Part shown: piece after piece, positions 48,292 through 61,166 of the stretch
Position numbering within the stretch: the first letter of the stretch is position 1
Layout of the letters: each line of letters starts with the position of its first letter
DNA from: Osmia lignaria lignaria
Taxonomy: Eukaryota > Arthropoda > Insecta > Hymenoptera > Megachilidae
Reading direction: 5' to 3'
DNA: 64,000 nt
Assembly: GCF_051020975.1 (NCBI RefSeq)
Contig: NW_027478159.1
Location: 7,952,501-8,016,500, forward strand
Position numbers and translations under genes: made by a program
Notes under the pieces: model-generated
The model's database searches: none
Told to the model about the DNA's origin: nothing
The model's input: only the letters and a program-made list of their open reading frames with translations

Positions 48292-49578
48292 CGAAGCGAG
48301 CTATGGCAAAATGTTAAGAGACCTTTTTTGTAGAGAATTATGTTTCCTACAATTTATGTTCTATGATATTTTTTGATCAGAAGCGTAGTTTTCGAGATAC
48401 ATCGTGATATTTAAAAGTTCCGAAGCCGCACCAACATAATAGGGATACAGAAACACCGTGGCCCCTTTCTTTGAGATAACTCTGCACTAGTGCGAGCCGC
48501 AAATGCCACTTCCAGCTTAGCTGTGCAGAAGAAGAACAACAAGAAGAAGAAATATCTCGAAATATGTCCGTCAGGCCCCTTCCCTTGAGATAAATCTGCA
48601 AATATCTCGGAAACGAAGCGAGCTATGGCAAAATGTTAAGAGACCTTTTTTGTAGAGAATTAAGCTTCCTACTTTTTATCTTCTATGATATTTTTTGATC
48701 AGATGCGTAGTTCTCGAAATATATCAAGATATTTAAAAGTTCCGAAGCCGCACCAACATAATAGAGATACAGAAACACCGTGGCCCCTCTCTTTGAGATA
48801 ACTCTGCACTATTGCGAGCTGGAAATGCCACTTCCAGTTTAGCTGTGCAGAAGAAGAACAACAAGAAGAAGAAATATCTCGAAATATGTCCGTCAGGCCC
48901 CTTCCCTTGAGATATATCTGCAAATATCTCGGAAACGAAGCGAGCTATGGCAAAATGTTAAGAGACCTTTTTTGTAGAGAATTATGTTTCCTACAATTTA
49001 TGTTCTATGGTATTTTTTGATCAGAAGCGTAGTTTTCGAGATACATCGAGATATTTAAAAGTTCCGAAGCCGCACCAACATAATAGAGATACAGAAACAC
49101 CGTGGCCCCTTTCTTTGAGATAACTCTGCACTAGTGCGAGCCGCAAATGCCACTTCCAGCTTAGCTGTGCAGAGGAAGAACAACAAGAAGAAGAAATATC
49201 TCGAAATATGTCCGTCAGGCAGTTCCTTTGAGCTGAATCTGCAAATATCTCGGAAACGAAGCGAGCTATGGCAAAATGTTAAGAGACGTTTTTTGTAGAG
49301 AATTATGTTTCCTACAATTTATGTTCTATGATATTTTTTGGTCAGAAGCGTAGTTTTCGAGATATATCGAGATATTTAAAAGTTCAGAAGCCGCACCAAC
49401 ATAATAGGGATACAGAAACACCGTGGCCCCTTTCTTTGAGATAACTCTGCACTATTGCGAGCTGTAAATGCCACTTCCAGCTTAGCTGTGCAGAAGAAGA
49501 ACAACAAGAAGAAGAAATATCTCGAAATATGTCCGTCAGGCCCCTTCCCTTGAGATATATCTGCAAATATCTCGGAAA
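48292..49578 (+). repeat. Four-monomer unit r'-s-t-u, first copy (1287 bp)
   Basis: r' carries CATCGTGATATT. s has TTAAGCTTCC and CTCGAAATATATC. t (m153, 48936-49256) has CTATGGTATT and the 1-bp loss GGCAGTTCC, so it is 321 bp. u has TTTGGTCAG and GTTCAGAAGCC. The following 1287 bp repeat this with no difference that I can see. Confidence 0.9.
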
Positions 49579-50865
49579 CGAAGCGAGCTATGGCAAAATG
49601 TTAAGAGACCTTTTTTGTAGAGAATTATGTTTCCTACAATTTATGTTCTATGATATTTTTTGATCAGAAGCGTAGTTTTCGAGATACATCGTGATATTTA
49701 AAAGTTCCGAAGCCGCACCAACATAATAGGGATACAGAAACACCGTGGCCCCTTTCTTTGAGATAACTCTGCACTAGTGCGAGCCGCAAATGCCACTTCC
49801 AGCTTAGCTGTGCAGAAGAAGAACAACAAGAAGAAGAAATATCTCGAAATATGTCCGTCAGGCCCCTTCCCTTGAGATAAATCTGCAAATATCTCGGAAA
49901 CGAAGCGAGCTATGGCAAAATGTTAAGAGACCTTTTTTGTAGAGAATTAAGCTTCCTACTTTTTATCTTCTATGATATTTTTTGATCAGATGCGTAGTTC
50001 TCGAAATATATCAAGATATTTAAAAGTTCCGAAGCCGCACCAACATAATAGAGATACAGAAACACCGTGGCCCCTCTCTTTGAGATAACTCTGCACTATT
50101 GCGAGCTGGAAATGCCACTTCCAGTTTAGCTGTGCAGAAGAAGAACAACAAGAAGAAGAAATATCTCGAAATATGTCCGTCAGGCCCCTTCCCTTGAGAT
50201 ATATCTGCAAATATCTCGGAAACGAAGCGAGCTATGGCAAAATGTTAAGAGACCTTTTTTGTAGAGAATTATGTTTCCTACAATTTATGTTCTATGGTAT
50301 TTTTTGATCAGAAGCGTAGTTTTCGAGATACATCGAGATATTTAAAAGTTCCGAAGCCGCACCAACATAATAGAGATACAGAAACACCGTGGCCCCTTTC
50401 TTTGAGATAACTCTGCACTAGTGCGAGCCGCAAATGCCACTTCCAGCTTAGCTGTGCAGAGGAAGAACAACAAGAAGAAGAAATATCTCGAAATATGTCC
50501 GTCAGGCAGTTCCTTTGAGCTGAATCTGCAAATATCTCGGAAACGAAGCGAGCTATGGCAAAATGTTAAGAGACGTTTTTTGTAGAGAATTATGTTTCCT
50601 ACAATTTATGTTCTATGATATTTTTTGGTCAGAAGCGTAGTTTTCGAGATATATCGAGATATTTAAAAGTTCAGAAGCCGCACCAACATAATAGGGATAC
50701 AGAAACACCGTGGCCCCTTTCTTTGAGATAACTCTGCACTATTGCGAGCTGTAAATGCCACTTCCAGCTTAGCTGTGCAGAAGAAGAACAACAAGAAGAA
50801 GAAATATCTCGAAATATGTCCGTCAGGCCCCTTCCCTTGAGATATATCTGCAAATATCTCGGAAA
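49579..50865 (+). repeat. Four-monomer unit r'-s-t-u, second copy (1287 bp)
   Basis: This is a tandem copy of 48292-49578, including the 321-bp t monomer (m157, 50223-50543). The CGTGATATT variant occurs nowhere else that I noticed, which makes this one of the clearest recent duplications in the window. Confidence 0.9.
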
Positions 50866-52475
50866 CGAAGCGAGCTATGGCAAAATGTTAAGAGACCTTT
50901 TTTGTAGAGAATTAAGTTTCCTACTTTTTATCTTCTATGATATTTTTTGATCAGATGCGTAGTTCTCCAGATATATCAAGATATTTAAAAGTTCCGAAGC
51001 CGCACCAACATAATAGAGATACAGAAACACCGTGGCCCCTTTCTTTGAGATACCTCTGCACTATTGCGAGCTGTAAATGCCACTTCCAGCTTAGCTGTGC
51101 AGAAGAAGAACAACAAGAAGAAGAAATATCTCGAAATATGTCCGTCAGGCCAGTTCCTTTGAGCTGAATCTGCAAATATCTCGGAAACGAAGCGAGCTAT
51201 GGCAAAATGTTAAGAGACATTTTTTGTAGAGAATTATGTTTCCTACAATTTATGTTCTATGATATTTTTTGATCAGAAGCGTAGTTTTCGAGATATATCG
51301 AGATATTTAAAAGTTCCGAAGCCGCACCAACATAATAGGGATACAGGAACACCGTGGCCCCTTTCTTTGAGATAACTCTGCACTAGTGCGAGCCGCAAAT
51401 GCCACTTCCAGCTTAGCTGTGCAGAAGAAGAACAACAAGAAGAAGAAATATCTCGAAATATGTCCGTCAGGCCCCTTCCCTTGAGATACATCTGCAAATA
51501 TCTCGGAAACGAAGCGAGCTATGGCAAAATGTTAAGAGACCTTTTTTGTAGAGAATTAAGTTTGCTACTTTTTATATTCTATGATATTTTTTGATCAGGT
51601 GCGTAGTTCTCGAGATATATCAAGATATTTAAAAGTTCCGAAGCCGCACCAACATAATAGAGATACAGAAACACCGTGGCCCCTTTCTTTGAGATAACTC
51701 TGCACTATTGCGAGCTGTAAATGCCACTTCCAGCTTAGCTGTGCAGAAGAAGAACAACAAGAAGAAGAAATATCTCGAAATATGTCCGTCAGGCCAGTTC
51801 CTTTGAGCTGAATCTGCAAATATCTCGGAAACGAAGCGAGCTATGGCAAAATGTTAAGAGACATTTTTTGTAGAGAATTATGTTTCCTACAATTTATGTT
51901 CTATGATATTTTTTGATCAGAAGCGTAGTTTTCGAGATATATCGAGATATTTAAAAGTTCCGAAGCCGCACCAACATAATAGGGATACAGGAACACCGTG
52001 GCCCCTTTCTTTGAGATAACTCTGCACTAGTGCGAGCCGCAAATGCCACTTCCAGCTTAGCTGTGCAGAAGAAGAACAACAAGAAGAAGAAATATCTCGA
52101 AATATGTCCGTCAGGCCCCTTCCCTTGAGATAAATCTGCAAATATCTCGGAAACGAAGCGAGCTATGGCAAAATGTTAAGAGACCTTTTTTGTAGAGAAT
52201 TAAGTTTCCTACTTTTTACCTTCTATGATATTTTTTGATCAGATGCGTAGTTCTCGAGATATATCAAGATATTTAAAAGTTCCGAAGCCGCACCAACATA
52301 ATAGAGATACAGAAACACCGTGGCCCCTTTCTTTGAGATAACTCTGCACTATTGCGAGCTGTAAATGCCACTTCCAGCTTAGCTGTGCAGAAGAAGAACA
52401 ACATGAAGAAGAAATATCTCGAAATATGTCCGTCAGGCCCCTTCCCTTGAGATATATCTGCAAATATCTCGGAAA
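50866..52475 (+). repeat. Monomers m159-m163 with a two-monomer duplication
   Basis: m160 and m162 share GACATTTTTTG and ATACAGGAACACC at an offset of 644 bp, and m159 and m161 share the CCAGTTCC tail. m161 has private TTTGCTAC, TATATTCTATG and GATCAGGTGCG. m163 repeats w (m146), including TTTACCTTCTATG and CAACATGAAG, at an offset of 5472 bp. Confidence 0.8.
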
Positions 52476-55400
52476 CGAAGCGAGCTATGGCAAAATGTTA
52501 AGAGACCTTTTTTGTCGAGAATTATGTTTCCTACAATTTATGTTCTATGATATTTTTTGATCAGAAGCGTAGTTTTCGAGATACATCGAGATATTTAAAA
52601 GTTCCGAAGCCGCACCGACATAATAGGGATACAGAAACACCGTGGCCCCTTTCTTTGAGATAACTCTGCACTAGTGCGAGCCGCAAATGCCACTTCCAGC
52701 TTAGCTGTGCAGAAGAAGAACAACAAGAAGAAGAAATATCTCGAAATATGTCCGTCAGGCCCCTTCCCTTGAGATAAATCTGCAAATATCTCGGAAACGA
52801 AGCGAGCTATGGCAAAATGTTAAGAGACCTTTTTTGTAGAGAATTATGTTTCCTACAATTTATGTTCTATGATATTTTTTGATCAGAAGCGTAGTTTTCG
52901 AGATACATCGAGATATTTAAAAGTTCCGAAGCCGCACCAACATAATAGGGATACAGAAACACCGTGGCCCCTTTCTTTGAGATAACTCTGCACTAGTGCG
53001 AGCCGCAAATGCCACTTCCAGCTTAGCTGTGCAGAAGAAGAACAACAAGAAGAAGAAATATCTCGAAATATGTCCGTCAGGCCCCTTCCCTTGAGATAAA
53101 TCTGCAAATATCTCGGAAACGAAGCGAGCTATGGCAAAATGTTAAGAGACCTTTTTTGTAGAGAATTAAGCTTCCTACTTTTTATCTTCTATGATATTTT
53201 TTGATCAGATGCGTAGTTCTCGAAATATATCAAGATATTTAAAAGTTCCGAAGCCGCACCAACATAATAGAGATACAGAAACACCGTGGCCCCTCTCTTG
53301 GAGATAACTCTGCACTATTGCGAGCTGGAAATGCCACTTCCAGTTTAGCTGTGCAGAAGAAGAACAACAAGAAGAAGAAATATCTCGAAATATGTCCGTT
53401 AGGCCCCTTCCCTTGAGATAAATCTGCAAATATCTCGGAAACGAAGCGAGCTATGGCAAAATGTTAAGAGACCTTTTTTGTAGAGAATTCTGTTTCCTAC
53501 AATTTATGCTCTATGATATTTTTTGATCAGAAGCGTAGTTTTCGAGATATATCGAGATATTTAAAAGTTCCGAAGCCGCACCAACATAATAGAGATACAG
53601 AAACACCGTGGCCCCTTTCTTTGAGATAACTCTGCACTATTGCGAGCTGCAAATGCCACTTCCAGCTTAGCTGTGCAGAGGAAGAACAACAAGAAGAAGA
53701 AATATCTCGAAATATGTCCGTCAGGCCAGTTCCTTTGAGCTGAATCTGCAAATATCTCGGAAACGAAGCGGGCTATGGCAAAATGTTAAGAGACATTTTT
53801 TGTAGAGAATTATGTTTCCTACAATTTATGTTCTATGATATTTTTTGATTAAATGCGTAGTTCTCGAGATATATCAAGATATTTAAAAGTTCCGAAGCCG
53901 CACCAACATAATAGAGATACAGAAACACCGTGGCCCCTTTCTTTGAGATAACTCTGCACTATTGCGAGCTGTAAATGCCACTCCTAGCTTAGCTGTGCAG
54001 AAGAAGAACAACAAGAAGAAGAAATATCTCGAAATATGTCCGTCAGGCCCCTTCCCATGAGATATATCTGCAAATATCTCGGAAACGAAGCGAGCTATGG
54101 CAAAATGTTAAGAGACCTTTTTTGTAGAGAATTATGTTTCCTACAATTTATGTTCTATGATATTTTTTGATCAGAAGCGTAGTTTTCGAGATACATCGAG
54201 ATATTTAAAAGTTCCGAAGCCGCACCAACATAATAGAGATACAGAAACACCGTGGCCCCTTTCTTTGAGATAACTCTGCACTATTGCGAGCTGTAAATGC
54301 CACCTCCAGCTTAGCTGTGCAGAAGAAGAACAACAAGAAGAAGAAATATCTCGAAATATGTCCGTCAGGCCCCTTCCCTTGAGATAAATCTGCAAATATC
54401 TCGGAAACGAAGCGAGCTATGGCAAAATGTTAAGAGACCTTTTTTGTAGAGAATTAAGCTTCCTACTTTTTATCTTCTATGATATTTTTTGATCAGATGC
54501 GTAGTTCTCGAGATATATCAAGATATTTAAAAGTTCCGAAGCCGCACCAACATAATAGAGATACAGAAACACCGTGGCCCCTCTCTTTGAGATAACTCTG
54601 CACTATTGCGAGCTGGAAATGCCACTTCCAGTTTAGCTGTGCAGAAGAAGAACAACAAGAAGAAGAAATATCTCGAAATATGTCCGTCAGGCCCCTTCCC
54701 TTGAGATAAATCTGCAAATATCTCGGAAACGAAGCGAGCTATGGCAAAATGTTAAGAGACCTCTTTTGTAGAGAACTAAGTTTCCTACTTTTTATGTTCT
54801 ATGATATTTTTTGATCAGATGCGTAGTTCTCGAGATATATCAAGATATTTAAAAGTTCCGAAGCCGCACCAACATAATAGAGATACAGAAACACCGTGGC
54901 CCCTTTCTTTGAGATAACTCTGCACTATTGCGAGCTGTAAATGCCACCTCCAGCTTAGCTGTGCAGAAGAAGAACAACAAGAAGAAGAAATATCTCGAAA
55001 TATGTCCGTCAGGCCCCTTCCCTTGAGATATATCTGCAAATATCTCGGAAACGAAGCGAGCTATGGCAAAATGTTCAGAGACCTTTTTTGTAGAGCATTA
55101 TGTTTCCTACAATTTATGTTCTATGATATTTTTTGATCAGAAGCGTAGTTTTCGAGATACATCGAGATATTTAAAAGTTCCGAAGCCGCACCAACATAAT
55201 AGAGATACAGAAACACCGTGGCCCCTTTCTTTGAGATAACTCTGCACTAGTGCGAGCCGCAAATGCCACTTCCAGCTGAGCTGTGCAGAAGAAGAACAAC
55301 AAGAAGAAGAAATATCTCGAAATATGTCTGTCAGGCCCCTTCCCTTGAGATATATCTGCAAATATCTCGGAAAGGAAGCGAGCTATGGCAAAATGTTAAG

Positions 55401-56983
55401 AGACCTTTTTTGTAGACAATTCTGTTTCCTACAATTTATGTTCTATGATATTTTTTGATCAGAAGCGTAGTTTTCGAGATATATCGAGATATTTAAAAGT
55501 TCCGAAGCCGCACCAACATAATAGAGATACAGAAACACCGTGGCCCCTTTCTTTGAGATAACTCTGCACTAGTGCGAGCCGCAAATGCCACTTCCAGCTT
55601 AGCTGTGCAGAAGAAGAACAACAAGAAGAAGAAATATCTCGAAATATGTCCGTCAGGCCCCTTCCCTTGAGATAAATCTGCAAATATCTCGGAAACGAAG
55701 CGAGCTATGGCAAAATGTGAAGAGACCTTTTTTGTAGAGAATTAAGTTTCCTACTTTTTGTGTTCTATGATATTTTTTGATCAGATGCGTAGTTCTCGAG
55801 ATATATTAAGATATTTAAAAGTTCCGAAGCCGCACCAACATAATAGAGATACAGAAACACCGTGGCCCCTTTCTTTGAGATAACTCTGCACTATTGCGAG
55901 CTGCAAATGCCACTTCCAGCTTAGCTGTGCAGAGGAAGAACAACAAGAAGAAGAAATATCTCGAAATATGTCCGTCAGGCCAGTTCCTTTGAGCTGAATC
56001 TGCAAATATCTCGGAAACGAACCGAGCTATGGCAAAATGTTAAGAGACATTTTTTGTAGAGAATTATGTTTCCTACAATTTATGTTCTATGATATTTTTT
56101 GATCAGAAGCGTAGTTTTCGAGATACATCGAGATATTTAAAAGTTCCGAAGCCGCACCAACATAATAGAGATACAGAAACACCGTGGCCCCTTTCTTTGA
56201 GATAACTCTGCACTAGTGCGAGCCGCAAATGCCACTTCCAGCTTAGCTGTGCAGAAGAAGAACAACAAGAAGAAGAAATATCTCGAAATCTGTCCGTCAG
56301 GCCCCTTCCCTTGAGATATATCTGCAAATATCTCGGAAACGAAGCGAGCTATGGCAAAATGTTAAGAGACCTTTTTTGTAGAGAATTATGTTTCCTACAA
56401 TTTATGTTCTATGATATTTTTTGATCAGAAGCGTAGTTTTCGAGATACATCGAGATATTTAAAAGTTCCGAAGCCGCACCAACATAATAGGGATACAGAA
56501 ACACCGTGGCCCCTTTCTTTGAGATAACTCTGCACTAGTGCGAGCCGCAAATGCCGCTTCCAGCTTAGCTGTGCAGAAGAAGAACAACAAGAAGAAGAAA
56601 TATCTCGAAATATGTCCGTCAGGCCCCTTCCCTTGAGATAAATCTGCAAATATCTCGGAAACGAAGCGAGCTATGGCAAAATGTTAAGAGACATTTTTTG
56701 TAGAGAATTATGTTTCCTACAATTTATGTTCTATGATATTTTTTGATCAGAAGCGTTGTTTTCGAGATACATCGAGATATTTAAAAGTTCCGAAGCCGCA
56801 CCAACATAATAGAGATACAGAAACACCGTGGCCCCTTTCTTTGAGATAACTCTGCACTAGTGCGAGCTGTAAATGCCACTTCCAGCTTAGCTGTGCAGAA
56901 GAAGAACAACAAGAAGAAGAAATATCTCGAAATATGTCCGTCAGGCCCCTTCCCTTGAGATATATCTGCAAATATCTCGGAAA
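52476..56983 (+). repeat. Loosely organised monomers m164-m177
   Basis: m164-m165 are near-identical neighbours, apart from GTCGAGAATT and CACCGACAT in m164. m166 and m170 are s-like. m169 and m171 share GCCACCTCCAG at 644-bp spacing. m168 (53764-54085) is more diverged, with GAAGCGGGC, TTTGATTAAATGCG, CCACTCCTAGC and CCCATGAG. m172-m175 each carry several private changes, such as GTAGAGCATT, AGCTGAGCTG, GACAATTCTG and GAACCGAGC. No stable higher-order unit is evident. Confidence 0.75.
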
Positions 56984-57302
56984 CGAAGCGAGCTATGGCA
57001 AAATGTTAAGAGACCTTTTTTGTAGAGAATTATGTTTCCTACTTTTTATGTTCTATGATATTTTTTGATCAGATGCGTAGTTCTCGAGATATATCAAGTT
57101 CTTTAAAAGTTCCGAAGCCGCACCAACATAGAGATACAGAAACACCGTGGCCCCTTTCTTTGAGATAACTCTGCACTATTGCGAGCTGCAAATGCCACTT
57201 CCAGCTTAGCTGTGCAGAGGAAGAACAACAAGAAGAAGAAATATCTCGAAATATGTACGTCAGGCCAGTTCCTTTGAGCTGAATCTGCAAATATCTCGGA
57301 AA
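56984..57302 (+). repeat. Short monomer m178, 319 bp (3-bp deletion)
   Basis: CAACATAGAGATAC near 57124 replaces CAACATAATAGAGATAC, a loss of 3 bp. The same monomer has CAAGTTCTTTAAAAG near 57096 and TATGTACGTC near 57251, so it is also richer than average in point changes. Confidence 0.93.
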
Positions 57303-58912
57303 CGAAGCGAGCTATGGCAAATTGTTAAGAGACGTTTTTTGTAGAGAATTATGTTTCCTACAATTTATGTTCTATGATATTTTTTGATCAGAAGCGTAGT
57401 TTTCGAGATATATCGAGATATTTAAAAGTTCCGAAGCCGCACCAACATAATAGGGATACAGAAACACCGTGGCCCCTTTCTTTGAGATAACTCTGCACTA
57501 GTGCGAGCCGCAAATGCCACTTCCAGCTTAGCTGTGCAGAAGAAGAACAACAAGAAGAAGAAATATCTCGAAATATGTCCGTCAGGCCCCTTCCCTTGAT
57601 ATAAATCTGCAAATATCTCGGAAACGAAGCGAGCTATGGCAAAATGTTAAGAGACCTTTTTTGTAGAGAATTAAGTTTCCTACTTTTTATGTTGTATGAT
57701 ATTTTTTGATCAGATGCGTAGTTCTCGAGATATATCAAGATATTTAAAAGTTCCGAAGCCGCACCAACATAATAGAGATACAGAAACACCGTGGCCCCTT
57801 TCTTTGAGATAACTCTGCACTATTGCGAGCTGTAAATGCCACTTCCAGCTTAGCTGTGCAGAAGAAGAACAACAAGAAGAAGAAATATCTCGAAATCTGT
57901 CCGTCAGGCCCCTTCCCTTGAGATATATCTGCAAATATCTCGGAAACGAAGCGAGCTATGGCAAAATGTTAAGAGACGTTTTTTGTAGAGAATTATGTTT
58001 CCTACAATTTATGTTCTATGATATTTTTTGATCAGAAGCGTAGTTTTCGAGATACATCGAGATATTTAAAAGTTCCGAAGCCGCACCAACATAATAGAGA
58101 TACAGAAACACCGTGGCCCCTTTCTTTGAGATAACTCTGCACTAGTGCGAGCTGCAAATGCCACTTCCAGCTTAGCTGTGCAGAGGAAGAACAACAAGAA
58201 GAAGAAATATCTCGAAATATGTCCGGCAGGCCCCTTCCCTTGAGATATATCTGCAAATATCTCGGAAACGAAGAGAGCTATGGCAAAATGTTGAGAGACC
58301 TTTTTTGTAGAGAATTAAGTTTCCTACTTTTTATGTTCTATGATATTTTTTGATCAGATGCGTAGTTCTCGAGATACATCAAGATATTTAAAAGTTCCGA
58401 AGCCGCACCAACATAATAGAGATACAGAAACGCCGTGGCCCCTTTCTTTGAGATAACTCTGCACTATTGCGAGCTGCAAATGCCACTTCCAGCTTAGCTG
58501 TGCAGAGGAAGAACAACAAGAAGAAGAAATATCTCGAAATATGTCCGTCAGGCCAGTTCCTTTGAGATGAATCTGCAAATATCTCGGAAACGAAGCGAGC
58601 TATGGCAAAATGTTAAGAGACGTTTTTTATAGAGAATTATGTTTCCTACAATTTATGTTCTATGATATTTTTTGATCAGAAGCGTAGTTCTCGAGATACA
58701 TCGAGATATTTAAAAGTTCCGAAGCCGCACCAACATAATAGAGATACAGAAACACCGTGGCCCCTTTCTTTGAGATAACTCTGCACTACTGCGAGCTGCA
58801 AATGCCACTTCCAGCTTAGCTGTGCAGAAGAAGAACAACAAGAAGAAGAAATATCTCGAAATATGTCCGTCAGGCCCCTTCCCTTGAGATAAATCTGCAA
58901 ATATCTCGGAAA
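57303..58912 (+). repeat. Monomers m179-m183
   Basis: m179 has AAATTGTTAAG and TTGATATAAATC. m180 has GTTGTATGAT and AAATCTGTCC (the latter also in m175). m181 has CCGGCAGG. m182 is p-like (AAACGCCGTGG) with GATACATCAAG. m183 combines a type B GATCAGAAGCG with the type A CTCGAG, and has CACTACTGCG. Confidence 0.75.
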
Positions 58913-60522
58913 CGAAGCGAGCTATGGCAAAATGTTAAGAGATCTTTTTTGTAGAGAATTAAGTTTCCTACTTTTTATGTTCTATGATATTTTCTGATCA
59001 GATGCGTAGTTCTCGAAATATATCAAGATATTTAAAAGTTCCGAAGCCGCACCAACATAATAGAGATACAGAAACACCGTGGCCCCTTTCTTTGAGATAA
59101 CTCTGCACTATTGCGAGCTGCAAATGCCACTTCCAGCTTAGCTGTGCAGAAGAAGAACAACAAGAAGAAGAAATATCTCGAAATATGTCCGTCAGGCCCC
59201 TTCCCTTGAGATAAATCTGCAAATATCTCGGAAACGAAGCGAGCTACGGCAAAATGTTAAGAGACCTTTTTTGTAGAAAATTAGGATTCCTACTTTTTAT
59301 GTTCTATGATATTTTTTGAACAGATGCGTAGTTCTCGAGATATATCAAGATATTTAAAAGTTCCGAAGCCGCACCAACATAATAGAGATACAGAAACACC
59401 GTGGCCCCTTTCTTTGAGATAACTCTGCACTATTGCGCGCTGCAAATGCCACTTCCAGCTTAGCTGTGCAGAAGAAGAAAAACAAGAAGAAGAAATATCT
59501 CGAAATATGTCCGTCAGGCCCCTTCCCTTGAGATAAATCTGCAAATATCTCGGAAACGAAGCGAGCTATGGCAAAATGTTAAGAGATCTTTTTTGTAGAG
59601 AATTAAGTTTCCTACTTTTTATGTTCTATGATATTTTCTGATCAGATGCGTAGTTCTCGAAATATATCAAGATATTTAAAAGTTCCGAAGCCGCACCAAC
59701 ATAATAGAGATACAGAAACACCGTGGCCCCTTTCTTTGAGATAACTCTGCACTACTGCGAGCTGCAAATGCCACTTCCAGCTTAGCTGTGCAGAAGAAGA
59801 ACAACAAGAAGAAGAAATATCTCGAAATATGTCCGACAGGCCCCTTCCCTTGAGATAAATCTGCAAATATCTCGGAAACGAAGCGAGCTATGGCAAAATG
59901 TTAAGAGATCTTTTTTGTAGAGAATTAAGTTTCCTACTTTTTATGTTCTATGATATTTTCTGATCAGATGCGTAGTTCTCGAAATATATCAAGATATTTA
60001 AAAGTTCCGAAGCCGCACCAACATAATAGAGATACAGAAACACCGTGGCCCCTTTCTTTGAGATAACTCTGCACTATTGCGAGCTGCAAATGCCACTTCC
60101 AGCTTAGCTGTGCAGAAGAAGAACAACAAGAAGAAGAAATATCTCGAAATATGTCCGTCAGGCCCCTTCCCTTGAGATAAATCTGCAAATATCTCGGAAA
60201 CGAAGCGAGCTACGGCAAAATGTTAAGAGACCTTTTTTGTAGAAAATTAGGATTCCTACTTTTTATGTTCTATGATATTTTTTGATCAGAAGCGTAGTTC
60301 TCGAGATACATCGAGATATTTAAAAGTTCCGAAGCCGCACCAACATAATAGAGATACAGAAACACCGTGGCCCCTTTCGTTGAGATAACTCTGCACTAGT
60401 GCGAGCCGCAAATGCCACTTCCAGCTTAGCTGTGCAGAAGAAGAACAACAAGAAGAAGAAATATCTCGAAATATGTCCGTCAGGCCCCTTCCCTTGAGAT
60501 AAATCTGCACATATCTCGGAAA
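58913..60522 (+). repeat. Three-monomer duplication m184-m188
   Basis: m184 and m187 share GAGATCTTTT, TTTCTGATCAG and CTCGAAATATATC. m185 and m188 share GAGCTACGGC, GTAGAAAATTAGGATTCC and CTACTTTTTATG. The offset is 966 bp. m186 shares the m184 head but has CACTACTGCG (as m183) and CCGACAGG. m185 also has TTTGAACAG and TTGCGCGCTGC. Confidence 0.8.
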
Positions 60523-61166
60523 CGAAGCGAGCTATGGCAAAATGTTAAGAGACGTTTTTTGTAGAGAATTATGTATCCTACTATTTATGGTCTATGATAT
60601 TTTTTGATCAGATGCGTAGTTCTCGAGATATATCAAGATATTTAAAAGTTCCGAAGCCGCACCAACATAATAGAGATACAGAAACACCGTGGCCCCTTTC
60701 TTTGAGATAACTCTGCACTATTGCGAGCTGCAAATGCCACTTCCAGCTTAGCTGTGCAGAGGAAGAACAACAAGAAGAAGAAGTATCTCGAAATATGTCC
60801 GTCAGGCCCGTTCCTTTGAGCTGAATCTGCAAATATCTCGGAAACGAAGCGAGCTGTGGCAAAATGTTAAGAGACGTTTTTTGTAGAGAATTATCTTTCC
60901 TACAATTTATGTCCTATGATATTTTTTGATCAGAAGCGTAGTTTTCGAGATATATCGAGATATTTAAAAGTTCCGAAGCCGCACCAACATAATAGGGATA
61001 CAGAAACACCGTGGCCCCTTTCTTTGAGATAACTCTGCACTAGTGCGAGCCGCAAATGCCACTTCCAGCTTAGCTGTGCAGAAGAAGAACAACAAGAAGA
61101 AGAAGTATCTCGAAATATGTCCGACAGGCCCCTTCCCTTGAGATAAATCTGCAAATATCTCGGAAA
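60523..61166 (+). repeat. Monomers m189-m190
   Basis: m189 has TATGTATCC, CTACTATTTATGGTC and GAAGTATCTCG. m190 opens with GAGCTGTGGC and has TTATCTTTCC, GTCCTATG, GAAGTATCTCG and CCGACAGG. Both keep the 322-bp length. Confidence 0.75.
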
